NCBI RefSeq assembly: GCF_003345355.1
Contig: NZ_QQNB01000001.1
Coordinates: 992,001 to 1,056,000 of the forward strand
Direction of reading: 5' to 3'
Origin: Sphingomonas aracearum
GTDB lineage: Bacteria; Pseudomonadota; Alphaproteobacteria; Sphingomonadales; Sphingomonadaceae
DNA length: 64,000 bases
Made by a program: the position numbers and the translations under genes. The notes beneath the pieces were generated by a model. That model did no database searches, was not told the DNA's origin, and was given only the letters and a program-made list of their open reading frames with translations. This document shows, in pieces, positions 51,607 to 59,608 of this stretch. Every line of letters starts with the position of its first letter. Positions within the stretch are counted from its first letter, which is position 1.

Positions 51607-52466
51607 ACCGCGCCCTTCTCCGCAACCCGGTGACGCTCGGCATCGCGCTGCTGTTCCTCGTCATCCTGGTAGCCAGCACCTTCAAGATCGTGGACGAGAA
51701 CCACCAGGCGGTGATCCTCCGCTTCGAGGAGCCGGCCGGTACGGTCAACGCCTGGCGTCGCGGCGAGCAGTTCGGCCGCACCGGCGCCGGCATCGTTATG
51801 CGCATTCCGTTCGTCGATCGCCTGGTGATGGTCGACAAGCGCGTGCTGGACATCGACCTCGAAAACCAGCCGGTGCTTTCCACCGATCAGCGCCGGCTGG
51901 AGGTGGATGCTTTCGCCCGCTTCCGCATCACCGATCCGCTGCGCATGGTCGTCACCGCCGGGTCCGAACAGCGCGTGGCGGACCAGCTGCGCCCGCTGTT
52001 CAGCTCCGCGTTGCGCAACGAGCTCGGCCGCCGCCAGTTCTCCGAACTGCTGAGCCCGGAGCGCACGCAGCTGATGGACAACATCCAGGCCGGCCTGCAG
52101 CGCCGCGCCAGCCAGTATGGCGTGGAGATCGTGGACGTGCGCATCAAGCATGCCGACCTGCCCGACGGCAGCCCGCTGGACAGCGCGCTGGCGCAGATGC
52201 GCTCGGCCCGGCAGCAGGAAGCGGCAACGATCCGCGCGCAGGGCCAGAAGGAAGCGCAGATCATCCAGGCCGATGCCGAGGCCCGCGCCGCGCAGGTCTA
52301 TGCGCAGAGCTTCACCAAGGATGCGGACTTCTACGACTTCTACCGCGCCATGCAGTCCTATCGCCACACGTTCGGCGCGGACGGCGATCCTTCCACCCGC
52401 GGCTCCACCTCGCTCGTGCTGAGCCCGAACAACGGCTATCTCCGCCAGTTCCAGGGCGGCCGGTAA
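51603..52466 (+). CDS. hflC: HflC, FtsH protease modulator
   Basis: A 287-residue SPFH protein, partner of HflK. One N-terminal membrane segment (LGIALLFLVILVASTF) is followed by the band-7 domain (IPFVDRLVMVDKRVLDIDLENQ, RNELGRRQFSELLSPERTQLM) and a coiled region (ARQQEAATIRAQGQKEAQIIQADAEA). The GTG start at 51603 overlaps the hflK TGA (GTGA). Confidence 0.94.
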   Translation: MNRALLRNPVTLGIALLFLVILVASTFKIVDENHQAVILRFEEPAGTVNAWRRGEQFGRTGAGIVMRIPFVDRLVMVDKRVLDIDLENQPVLSTDQRRLEVDAFARFRITDPLRMVVTAGSEQRVADQLRPLFSSALRNELGRRQFSELLSPERTQLMDNIQAGLQRRASQYGVEIVDVRIKHADLPDGSPLDSALAQMRSARQQEAATIRAQGQKEAQIIQADAEARAAQVYAQSFTKDADFYDFYRAMQSYRHTFGADGDPSTRGSTSLVLSPNNGYLRQFQGGR

Positions 52467-52518
52467 GTAATCGGCCCGACTGTCGGATCGTTCATATTCA
52501 ATCCTCGTTCAGCATGGC

Positions 52519-52546
52519 GGAACCAATTGGTGCCATCCTGCTGAAA
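52519..52546 (+). promoter_or_regulatory. Possible sigma-E-like promoter before degP
   Basis: GGAACCA at 52519-52525 and CTGAAA at 52541-52546 are separated by 15 bases, roughly as in sigma-E promoters that drive degP in enteric bacteria. It does not match the alphaproteobacterial EcfG pattern. The similarity is weak and may be chance. Confidence 0.25.
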
Positions 52547-52573
52547 CACGGCAGACGAGAGGAACTCCACACA

Positions 52574-54106
52574 GTGCGCTACGCCTACACGATTACCGGT
52601 GCTCTTCTGCTCGGCGGTGCCGCCGCCGCCATGACCTTCCAGCCGACCGCCGCTGCGCAGACCGCGCAAAACGAGCCCGGCGCGATCCAGGCCGCCGCGC
52701 CCAAGGCCGGCGCGCCGATGAGCTTTGCCGACATGGTGGCAAGGCTCCAGCCGGCGGTGGTCAACATCTCCACCAAGCAGCGGGTGACGCAGCAACAGCA
52801 GCAGTTCAACCCGTTCAGCCTGTTCGGCCTCGCCCCCCCCGACCAGGGCGGCGGCGCGCCGGTGACCCGCGAGGCGCAGTCGCTGGGCTCCGGCTTCATC
52901 ATCTCGGCAGACGGCTATGTGGTGACCAACAACCACGTCATCTCGGCCGGTGCGCGCGGTGCCACGGTGGAATCGATCACCGTCACCATGCCGGACCGCA
53001 AGGAATATACCGCCAAGCTGATCGGCCGCGATCCGGCGTCCGACCTCGCCTTGCTGAAGATCCAGGCGACCGGCCTGCCCTTCGTGAAGTTCGGCGACAG
53101 CCGCAACGCGCGCGTGGGCGACTGGATCGTGGCGATCGGCAACCCGTTCGGCATCGGCTCCACCGTGACCGCGGGCATCATCTCGGCGCTGCACCGCACC
53201 ACCGGCCAGGGCGGCGCGTTCGATCGCTTCATCCAGACCGACGCCTCGATCAACCAGGGCAATTCGGGCGGCCCGATGTTCGACCTGAACGGCAACGTGA
53301 TCGGCATCAACTCGCAGATCCTGTCGCCGACCGGCGGCAATGTCGGCATCGGCTTCGCCATTCCGGCGGAAGAGGCCAAGCCGATCATCGACCAGCTGCG
53401 TTCGGGCACCGCGATCAAGCGCGGCTATCTCGGTGTCGGCATCCAGCCGATCAGCGACGACATCGCCACCGCGCTCAAGCTGCCGAAGAACCGCGGCGAG
53501 ATCATCGCCCGGGTCGAGCCGAACGAGGCCGCCGCGCGCGCCGGCATCCGCTCGGGCGACGTGGTGCTGAAGGTCAACGGCAAGGACGTGACCCCGGACC
53601 AGAGCCTGTCCTACCTGGTCGCCAACCTGGCACCCGGCAGCCGCGCGACGCTGGACGTGCTGCGCGACGGCAGGCCGCTGTCGATCAACGCAACGGTGGG
53701 CACCCGCCCGTCCGAGGAATCGCTGCTCAGCGGCGAGGACGGTGACGACGACGGCGCGGTCGGCCCCGACGGCACGCCCGGCGCGCAGGCCGGCCCCAAT
53801 GCGCTCGGCATCACCGTGCGCACGCTGACCCCGCAGATCGCGCGGCAGCTCGGCCTGGAGACCGGCACCACCGGCGTGGTCATCACCGACATCGACCAGT
53901 CCAGCGACATGGCGCAGAAGGGCTTCCAGCCCGGCGACGTGATCACCGGCATCCGCACCGCGGAAGGCGGCGTGCGCGTCACCACGCCGGCAACGCTCGC
54001 GGGCGCGGTGCAGCGCGCCAAGGCCGCCGGCGCGGGCAGCGTGGTGCTGAGCTTCCAGCGCAAGGGCATCCAGGGCGAGCGGCTGATCGGCGTTCGCCTG
54101 AAGTAA
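52574..54106 (+). CDS. degP: DegP/HtrA-type periplasmic serine protease
   Basis: A 510-residue periplasmic protease of the Do family. The leader ends near TAAAQTAQN. The catalytic triad is His121 (TNNHVI), Asp157 (SDLALLKI) and Ser231 (NQGNSGGP). Two PDZ domains follow (GYLGVGIQPIS and NALGITVRTLTP onward). An acidic linker (GEDGDDDGAVGPDG) separates them. GTG 52574 gives a clean signal peptide; the ATG at 52514 would add 20 residues before it. It follows hflKC, another protein-quality system. Confidence 0.92.
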   Translation: MRYAYTITGALLLGGAAAAMTFQPTAAAQTAQNEPGAIQAAAPKAGAPMSFADMVARLQPAVVNISTKQRVTQQQQQFNPFSLFGLAPPDQGGGAPVTREAQSLGSGFIISADGYVVTNNHVISAGARGATVESITVTMPDRKEYTAKLIGRDPASDLALLKIQATGLPFVKFGDSRNARVGDWIVAIGNPFGIGSTVTAGIISALHRTTGQGGAFDRFIQTDASINQGNSGGPMFDLNGNVIGINSQILSPTGGNVGIGFAIPAEEAKPIIDQLRSGTAIKRGYLGVGIQPISDDIATALKLPKNRGEIIARVEPNEAAARAGIRSGDVVLKVNGKDVTPDQSLSYLVANLAPGSRATLDVLRDGRPLSINATVGTRPSEESLLSGEDGDDDGAVGPDGTPGAQAGPNALGITVRTLTPQIARQLGLETGTTGVVITDIDQSSDMAQKGFQPGDVITGIRTAEGGVRVTTPATLAGAVQRAKAAGAGSVVLSFQRKGIQGERLIGVRLK

Positions 54107-54128
54107 GCGACCCGGCTGAAACAGTTGA

Positions 54129-54163
54129 GGGGCCATCCCGGTGCATGCCGGGGTGGCCCCTTT
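54129..54163 (+). terminator. Intrinsic terminator after degP
   Basis: GGGGCCATCCCGG (54129-54141) pairs with CCGGGGTGGCCCC (54148-54160) with one wobble, a 13-bp stem with a 6-base loop followed by TTTG. Confidence 0.8.
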
Positions 54164-54230
54164 GCTGTGCGGCCGGGATGACGAGGGCGATGCGTCGGCC
54201 TAGGATGGCCTCGGGAGCGACGGAGCAAGC

Positions 54231-55877
54231 ATGACAGAAGCAGGCATCTTCATCGGCGCGGAGGCGGGTGGTGCCGCTCCGCAGGTCCTGAACCTCAAGC
54301 GCGCCAATCGCCACGGCCTGATCGCCGGCGCCACCGGTACCGGCAAGACCGTCACCGTGCAGGGGATCATCGAAGGCTTCTCGGGCGCGGGCGTGCCGTG
54401 CTTCGTTGCCGATGTGAAGGGCGATCTGGCCGGCCTCGCCATGGCCGGCTCGCCCGCGTCGAGGGCCCACGAGACATTCGCCGCCCGCGCCGCGGAGATC
54501 GGCATGACCGACTGGTCCTATGCCGCGACGCCCGTGCAGTTCTGGGACCTGTTCGGGCAACAGGGTCACCCGATCCGCACCACCGTGTCGGAGATGGGGC
54601 CGCTGCTGCTCGCCCGTCTGCTCGACCTCAACGAGGTGCAGGAAGGCGTGCTGACCATCGCCTTCCATGTCGCCGATCGGGAAGGGCTGCTGCTCCTCGA
54701 CCTGGACGACCTGCAGGCGATGCTTGCCGAGTGCGCCAACCGCGCGGACGAGCTGACCAGGCAGTTCGGCAACGTCTCCAAGGCCAGTGTCGGCGCCATC
54801 CAGCGCGCGCTGCTGCAACTGCGCGGACAGGGCGCGGATCATTTCTTCGGCGAACCCGCGCTCGCCACCGCCGATCTGCTGGGCACGGACGACACGGGCC
54901 GCGGCCTCGTCAACGTGCTGGCGGCCGACAAGCTGATGGCCGCGCCCAAGCTCTATTCCACCTTCCTGCTGTGGCTGCTGTCCGAGCTGTTCGAGTCCCT
55001 TCCCGAGGTCGGCGATCCGGACAAGCCGGTGCTGTGCTTCTTCTTCGACGAGGCGCACCTGCTGTTCGACAACGCGCCCAGGGCGCTGCTGGAAAAGATC
55101 GAGCAGGTCGTGCGCCTGATCCGTTCCAAGGGCGTCGGCGTCTATTTCATCACCCAGAATCCGATCGACGTGCCCGACGCGGTGGCGGCGCAGCTCGGCA
55201 ATCGCGTGCAGCACGCCCTGCGCGCCTTCACCCCGCGCGACCAGGCGGCGGTGCGGTCGGCGGCGACGACCTTTCGCGCGAACCCCGGCGTGGACGTCGA
55301 AACCGCGATCACCGAGCTGAAGGTGGGCGAAGCGCTCGTCTCGCTGCTCCAGCCGGACGGCGCGCCCTCCCCCGTCGCGCGCGTGCTGGTGAAGCCGCCC
55401 GCCAGCCGCGTCGGCCCGGTAACGCCGCAGGAGCGCGCGACGCTGATCGCCACGGACGCGATCGGCGACAAGTACGACACGGCGGTCGACCGCGCCTCCG
55501 CCGAGGAACTGCTCGCCGCCAAGTCGCACGAGGCCGCCGCCGCCGCGGCCGAAGCGCAGGCGAAGGAAGCGGCGGACAAGCAGGCCGCCGCGCAGGCCAA
55601 GGCCGACGCGCGCGCCGCCAAGGATGCCGAGCGCGAGCGGCTGGCGGCCCAGCGGGAGGCCGATCGCCAGGCCCGGCTCGATCGCCAGGCAGCGCGCGAG
55701 GCGGCGAACTCGCCCTGGAACCGGGCCGTGCAGTCCGCCACGCGCTCCGCCTCCTCCGCCGCCGGGCGGGCCGTGGCGAACGAGGTGACCAAGGCGGTGT
55801 TCGGCTCCGCGCGGGGCGGCGGCGTCGTCGGCGGGCTCGTGCGCGGCGTGCTCGGCGGGCTGTTCAAGGGGCGCTGA
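54231..55877 (+). CDS. HerA-like P-loop ATPase (DUF853)
   Basis: A 548-residue HerA/FtsK-superfamily ATPase of the DUF853 type. Walker A is [15 protein letters not shown] near residues 31-45, [13 protein letters not shown] follows, and Walker B is [42 protein letters not shown] is the arginine-containing segment. Residues 420-500 are a long alanine-rich, charged coiled coil ([17 protein letters not shown]...), and the C-terminus is glycine-rich. Role unknown; DNA pumping or helicase activity is a family-level guess. Confidence 0.88.
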   Translation: MTEAGIFIGAEAGGAAPQVLNLKRANRHGLIAGATGTGKTVTVQGIIEGFSGAGVPCFVADVKGDLAGLAMAGSPASRAHETFAARAAEIGMTDWSYAATPVQFWDLFGQQGHPIRTTVSEMGPLLLARLLDLNEVQEGVLTIAFHVADREGLLLLDLDDLQAMLAECANRADELTRQFGNVSKASVGAIQRALLQLRGQGADHFFGEPALATADLLGTDDTGRGLVNVLAADKLMAAPKLYSTFLLWLLSELFESLPEVGDPDKPVLCFFFDEAHLLFDNAPRALLEKIEQVVRLIRSKGVGVYFITQNPIDVPDAVAAQLGNRVQHALRAFTPRDQAAVRSAATTFRANPGVDVETAITELKVGEALVSLLQPDGAPSPVARVLVKPPASRVGPVTPQERATLIATDAIGDKYDTAVDRASAEELLAAKSHEAAAAAAEAQAKEAADKQAAAQAKADARAAKDAERERLAAQREADRQARLDRQAAREAANSPWNRAVQSATRSASSAAGRAVANEVTKAVFGSARGGGVVGGLVRGVLGGLFKGR

Positions 55878-55910
55878 GCGGGACTAGGATGGCGGAGAGG
55901 AGTTTCCGCC

Positions 55911-57116
55911 ATGAACCAACCGTCCCGCATCGACTGGAGCGCCGCCGCCGAGGCGGGGCTGCCCGACATCGTCGGGCTGCGCCGCGCCATTCACCGCGAT
56001 CCGGAGATCGGCCTCCACTGTCCGCGCACCGCCGACAAGATCCGTGCGGCGCTGGCCGGCCTGCCGCTCGAGATCCGCGAGGGCCGCTCCACCACCGGGC
56101 TGGTGGCGATCCTCCGGGGCGGCCGCGACAATGGCCGAACGGTGCTGTTGCGCGGCGACCATGACGCCTTGCCGATGCAGGAGGAGACCGGCCTTTCCTT
56201 CGCCAGCGAGGTGGCGAACGCGATGCACGCCTGCGGCCATGATGCGCACACCGCGATGCTGGTCGGTGCCGCACGCGCCCTTTCCGCCCAGCGCGAGGAG
56301 CTGCCCGGCACGATCGTCTTCCTCTTCCAGCCCGGCGAGGAAGGCTATCACGGCGCCCGCTACATGATGGAGGACGGCCTGCTCGACATCGCGCGGCCGG
56401 AGGCGGCGTTCGCGCTGCACCTGTGGCCCAACCTGCCCGCCGGCACCTTCTGGAGCCGTCCCGGCCCGCTGATGGCCTCGGCCGACACGATCCGCTGCAC
56501 GGTGCGGGGGCGCGGCGGACATGGCGCGATGCCGCACGACTGCCTCGATCCGGTGCCGGTCGCCTGCGAGATCGTCACGGCGCTGCAGACCTATATCGCC
56601 CGCCAGGTGCCGGTCACCGATCCCGCCGTGCTGACGATCGCGAAGATCGCGGCCGGCAGCGCGCACAACGTCATCCCGGGCGAGGTGGAGATGCTGGGTA
56701 CGCTGCGCGCCCTGTCCGAGCGGACGCGGGGCCAGATGCACGAGGCGTTCGCCCGCATCGCCACGCACATCGCCCTTGCCCATGGCGCGACGGCGGAGCC
56801 GGGCGTCGAGCCGGGCTATCCGGTAACCGTCAACGATGCGCGCGCCGTGACGCTGGCGCGCGAGGAGGCGGAGGCGCTGGGCGCGCCGTGGCAGGAGATG
56901 GCGCAGCCGATGATGGGCGCGGAGGACTTCTCCTACGTGCTGCGCGAGATCCCCGGCGCGATGACCTTTCTCGGCGCCGCGCCCGAAGGCAGCGACCCGG
57001 GCGCCAACCCGCCGCTGCACAACACGCGGATGGTGGTGGACGAGGCGGTGATGGCGCGCGGCGTGGCGCTGCACTGCGCGCTGGCCGAGCGCTTCCTGCA
57101 TCGCGGCTTCGACTGA
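55911..57116 (+). CDS. M20-family amidohydrolase (hippurate/IAA-amino acid hydrolase-like)
   Basis: A 401-residue cytosolic M20D-type amidohydrolase. Metal and catalytic motifs are intact: LRGDHDALPMQEETGL, HACGHDAHTAMLVGAA, FLFQPGEEGYHGA and the late GAEDFSYV. No signal peptide, unlike the M20 protein at 2692. The substrate (N-acyl amino acid, hippurate or indoleacetyl conjugate) cannot be chosen from sequence. The original cobB start lies 12 bp after its stop, so they probably formed an operon before the insertion. Confidence 0.88.
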   Translation: MNQPSRIDWSAAAEAGLPDIVGLRRAIHRDPEIGLHCPRTADKIRAALAGLPLEIREGRSTTGLVAILRGGRDNGRTVLLRGDHDALPMQEETGLSFASEVANAMHACGHDAHTAMLVGAARALSAQREELPGTIVFLFQPGEEGYHGARYMMEDGLLDIARPEAAFALHLWPNLPAGTFWSRPGPLMASADTIRCTVRGRGGHGAMPHDCLDPVPVACEIVTALQTYIARQVPVTDPAVLTIAKIAAGSAHNVIPGEVEMLGTLRALSERTRGQMHEAFARIATHIALAHGATAEPGVEPGYPVTVNDARAVTLAREEAEALGAPWQEMAQPMMGAEDFSYVLREIPGAMTFLGAAPEGSDPGANPPLHNTRMVVDEAVMARGVALHCALAERFLHRGFD

Positions 57117-57128
57117 GGCGCGCGGCCG

Positions 57129-57245
57129 ATGACGGCACCGCGCTCGATCGTGATCCTCACCGGCGCCGGCATCTCGGCCGAGTCCGGCATCGCCACCTTT
57201 CGCGGACCCGGTGGGCTTTGGGAAGGGCACCGGGTCGAGGATTGA
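57129..57245 (+). pseudogene. cobB: Displaced 5' stub of cobB (38 codons)
   Basis: ATG 57129 opens a frame that is clearly the start of a sirtuin ([19 protein letters not shown], then [10 protein letters not shown]) and stops at TGA 57243-57245 right after HRVED. The sequence then switches to the inserted element. Joining 57241 to 58842 would give an uninterrupted cobB of 235 codons. The stub keeps its original place downstream of the M20 gene and may still be translated, but it lacks most of the enzyme. Confidence 0.85.
57231..57241 (+). repeat. Left junction direct repeat (attL-type core)
   Basis: The 11-bp CGGGTCGAGGA at the end of the cobB stub; identical to 58831-58841. It is the presumed recombination core region; the exact crossover dinucleotide cannot be fixed. 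Confidence 0.75.
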
Positions 57246-57290
57246 TGCTTTTTTCTAACGATAATACGTCGGCTTCCGAAGGGAAGCTCG

Positions 57291-58415
57291 ATGCGTATTG
57301 TGCCGTATCTCCGTTGGTCGCGAGAGAAGCAGGGTTCCGGGTCCACTATTCCCCGGCAGACCGCAACCATCCGCGCCTATGCGGACGAGAAGGGTTGGTC
57401 GCTTCCGCCTGAAGCCGAGTGGTTGCGCGATGAAGGCGTGTCCGGGTTCAAGGGGCACAACATGGCTCCGGCTGGTGCTCTCGGGCAGTTTACCGATCGG
57501 GTGTGCCGTGAAGGCGCCCATGACACGGTTTTGCTGTGCGAGCAGCTTGATCGCTTGAGCCGGAAGAAGCCCGGTGAAGTGCTGGAGTGGTTTTTCCGGG
57601 TCACCAACGCGGGGCTCACGATCGCCCTCGCCGACAACAAGATGCTCGTGGACCAAGCGTCCATCCGCAACCAAGCCGACCAGCTACGGGCGCTTCTTGA
57701 CGACACGGAGCGGGCGAACACGGAGAGCGCTCGCAAGTCGGTGCTGCTACGCGGGGCGTGGGCAGCGATCCGCGACGGCATGGAGGTGCGCAGCGAACGC
57801 CCCGGCACAATCATCGCCGTCGATCACCTCCAGTCGTTGAGCAACCCCGTCGATCGCGGGGTAGATATCACTGTCAAGACAAAGCGCGGGAGCGACACCT
57901 ACGAGCTTACCATGCTCGCCGATGATTTCACGCCCACCGTAGGTAAGTTCCTTGAACATGACTCATTGCTCGGCTCCGTGAAGCGCAAGGTGCATGTGTC
58001 GGCTACCTGTCCCGGATGGCTGGCGCTCTCGCAGTGTCGCCGGTTTTTCGAGCCCGTCCCGGAGAAGGTGGCTGTGCTGGAGCGAATCTTCACGCTCTAC
58101 GCCGAAGGGAAAGCCAAGACCGCCATCGCCCGCATCTTGAACGGCGAAGCCACCCCCACGTTCCGTGGTGGTGATGGTTGGCAGGGATCGGCGGTATTCG
58201 CGGAGCTTGAGCGCAGCATTCTGCGGCAGAGGATCATGGCAGGGTTGGCGCGATCCACGAAACGGTCAGGCCGACCGCCCCTCGACGCCGAGAAGGTCGA
58301 GCGCATCAAGCGCTCCCTCACCAAGGGCGTCAGCATCAACGCCACGGCCAAGAAGCTCAAGGTCGGTGTCGCGACCGTCCATCGGGTAAAACAGCAGATG
58401 GCGCTCGCCGCCTGA
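57291..58415 (+). CDS. Serine recombinase with mosaic architecture
   Basis: A 374-residue serine recombinase. The resolvase-type catalytic domain has PYLRWSREKQGSG with nucleophile Ser10 and EQLDRLSRKKPGE. A large-serine-recombinase 'recombinase' domain follows (residues 225-300: PEKVAVLERIFTLYAEGKAKTAIARILNG, PTFRGGDGWQGSAV). There the sequence changes to an invertase/resolvase-like end: FAELERSILRQRIMAGLARS and a helix-turn-helix (GVSINATAKKLKVGVATVHRV). The zinc ribbon and coiled coil of large serine recombinases are missing. GAAGGGAAG precedes the ATG. It is probably the integrase of the element, or a decayed form of it. Confidence 0.85.
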   Translation: MRIVPYLRWSREKQGSGSTIPRQTATIRAYADEKGWSLPPEAEWLRDEGVSGFKGHNMAPAGALGQFTDRVCREGAHDTVLLCEQLDRLSRKKPGEVLEWFFRVTNAGLTIALADNKMLVDQASIRNQADQLRALLDDTERANTESARKSVLLRGAWAAIRDGMEVRSERPGTIIAVDHLQSLSNPVDRGVDITVKTKRGSDTYELTMLADDFTPTVGKFLEHDSLLGSVKRKVHVSATCPGWLALSQCRRFFEPVPEKVAVLERIFTLYAEGKAKTAIARILNGEATPTFRGGDGWQGSAVFAELERSILRQRIMAGLARSTKRSGRPPLDAEKVERIKRSLTKGVSINATAKKLKVGVATVHRVKQQMALAA

Positions 58416-58619
58416 TCAACGAGCGCGCAGCCACTCCATCGCCTCGTCAAAGGTCATCGTCATTCTCGGCTGCGCGCCTGCCTGCTCGATGCGAGCGAGA
58501 AAGTCCGGGTCGAGTTCTTCACCCCGGCAGATCGGGCATGGCTCATGTGCATAGTTATCCCCGCAGCTTCTATCGTGCTCGCCCATGATCTCGAAGCCTT
58601 TATCGGAGATGCACTTCAT
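58416..58619 (-). CDS. Small Cys-containing protein in the cobB element
   Basis: A 67-residue protein convergent with the recombinase. It contains DRSCGDNYAHEPCPICRGEE (CxnC and CPIC, a possible zinc site) and an acidic C-terminal helix (MTMTFDEAMEWLRAR). The frame is open to 58772, but that longer version is antisense to the new cobB start, and ATG 58619 is more likely. No family recognised. Its position next to the right junction would suit an accessory or directionality factor, but that is only inference. Confidence 0.5.
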   Translation of the reverse strand: MKCISDKGFEIMGEHDRSCGDNYAHEPCPICRGEELDPDFLARIEQAGAQPRMTMTFDEAMEWLRAR

Positions 58620-58695
58620 GCGCGTTACTCGATTAGCGTTCCTCCCCCACGTCAGCCCATTCGCTCGTATCCGCGCCAATGGGTAAGCAGGAGAA

Positions 58696-59436
58696 ATGAC
58701 TGACATGCATAACATCGTGGTCCTGACTGGCGCGGGCGTCTCTGCCGAGTCTGGCATTCCGACTTTTCGCACACACGGCGCGGTCTCCTACTGGGAATAC
58801 GGCGACGAAGACGGCGTTAGAAAAAGACATCGGGTCGAGGACGTATGCACGCCGGAGGCGCTGGCGAGGGATCCGGCGCTGGTGCACCGTTTCTACGACC
58901 TGCGCCGGGCCGCGCTGGCGGGCGTGGCGCCCAATCCGGCGCACGAGGCGCTGGCGCGGCTCGATCGCGCGTGGCCGGGCGAGTTGCTCGTCGTCACGCA
59001 GAACGTGGACGACCTGCACGAGCGCGCGGGCGCCCGGCGGCTGCTGCACATGCACGGCGAGCTGCGCTCCGCCCTGTGCGCGCAGTGCGGGGATCGCCGG
59101 CCGTGGCGCGGCGATCTGCCGCCCGGCTCGATCTGCGAGGAATGCGGTACGCCCGCATTGCGGCCGGACATCGTGTTCTTCGGCGAGATGCCCTATGCCA
59201 TGGACCGGATCGAGCGCGCCCTTGCCCGCGCCGACCTGTTCGTCTCCATCGGCACTTCCGGCGCGGTCTATCCCGCCGCCGGTTTCGTGCAGGTGGCGGG
59301 GCGAGCGGGCGCCCGTACGCTGGAGCTGAACCTGGAGCCCTCCGCGGGCAGCGCGTGGTTCGAGGAGGCGCGGCACGGACCGGCGGCCACGCTGGTGCCG
59401 ACGTGGGTCGACCAGCTGCTTAACCTGAAGCAATAA
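58696..59436 (+). CDS. cobB: NAD-dependent protein deacylase, reconstituted across the element junction
   Basis: A 246-residue class III sirtuin. The first 49 codons (to about 58841) are carried by the element: VVLTGAGVSAESGIPTFR, then an unusual longer loop (THGAVSYWEYGDEDGVRKR) before HRVED. The rest is native: VTQNVDDLHERAG, the catalytic histidine in HMHGEL, zinc cysteines CAQCGD and CEECG, and GTSGAVYPAAGF. FYDLRR carries the YxxR signature of desuccinylase-type sirtuins. The native stub has about 11 fewer residues before HRVED. AGGAG lies just before the ATG; ATG 58705 is an alternative. Confidence 0.88.
   Translation: MTDMHNIVVLTGAGVSAESGIPTFRTHGAVSYWEYGDEDGVRKRHRVEDVCTPEALARDPALVHRFYDLRRAALAGVAPNPAHEALARLDRAWPGELLVVTQNVDDLHERAGARRLLHMHGELRSALCAQCGDRRPWRGDLPPGSICEECGTPALRPDIVFFGEMPYAMDRIERALARADLFVSIGTSGAVYPAAGFVQVAGRAGARTLELNLEPSAGSAWFEEARHGPAATLVPTWVDQLLNLKQ
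58831..58841 (+). repeat. Right junction direct repeat (attR-type core)
   Basis: Second copy of CGGGTCGAGGA, inside the restored cobB frame, followed directly by native cobB sequence (VCTPEALARDP). Confidence 0.75.
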
Positions 59437-59608
59437 AGCGCATTACTACAGCAATGTAGGGGAATTCAGCTCGTCGCCGATATGCCTCGTTCCGGCGCAA
59501 CGGCCCGGTCCGGTTCGGATGGGTAACAAACTTGCGCAGCCCCGGTCTGTTGCTGGCAGTGACGCGTCTTTCGACGGGGCGCGCGCTTCAGCACCCGGGA
59601 GAAAAATC

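Larger units (their letters stand above)
57231..58841 (+). mobile_element. 1600-bp integrated element in cobB, flanked by 11-bp direct repeats
   Basis: CGGGTCGAGGA occurs at 57231-57241 and again at 58831-58841; extended by the preceding CAC or CAT it is a 13-of-14 match. The repeats encode RVED of the conserved HRVED motif in both the stub and the restored gene. Between them lie a serine recombinase (57291), a small Cys-rich gene (58416) and a second cobB 5' end (58696) that is joined in frame to the native 3' part. Parts of the interior (57242-57290, 58620-58700) are AT-richer than the flanks. The unit length, repeat to repeat, is exactly 1600 bp. Confidence 0.85.

Noticed and set aside
52519..52546. 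General-stress (EcfG-type) promoter before degP
   Set aside because: GGAAC is present but the GTT at the -10 position is not; only a weak sigma-E-like match remains and is listed at low confidence.
58620..58772. Upstream extension of the 58416 gene
   Set aside because: It is antisense to the restored cobB start and its residues mirror the reverse of the sirtuin motif; the ATG at 58619 is more plausible.
59437..59608. EcfG promoter upstream of the Mn-catalase
   Set aside because: GGAAT and CGTT occur, but the spacing is about 22 bases, too long for the known pattern.
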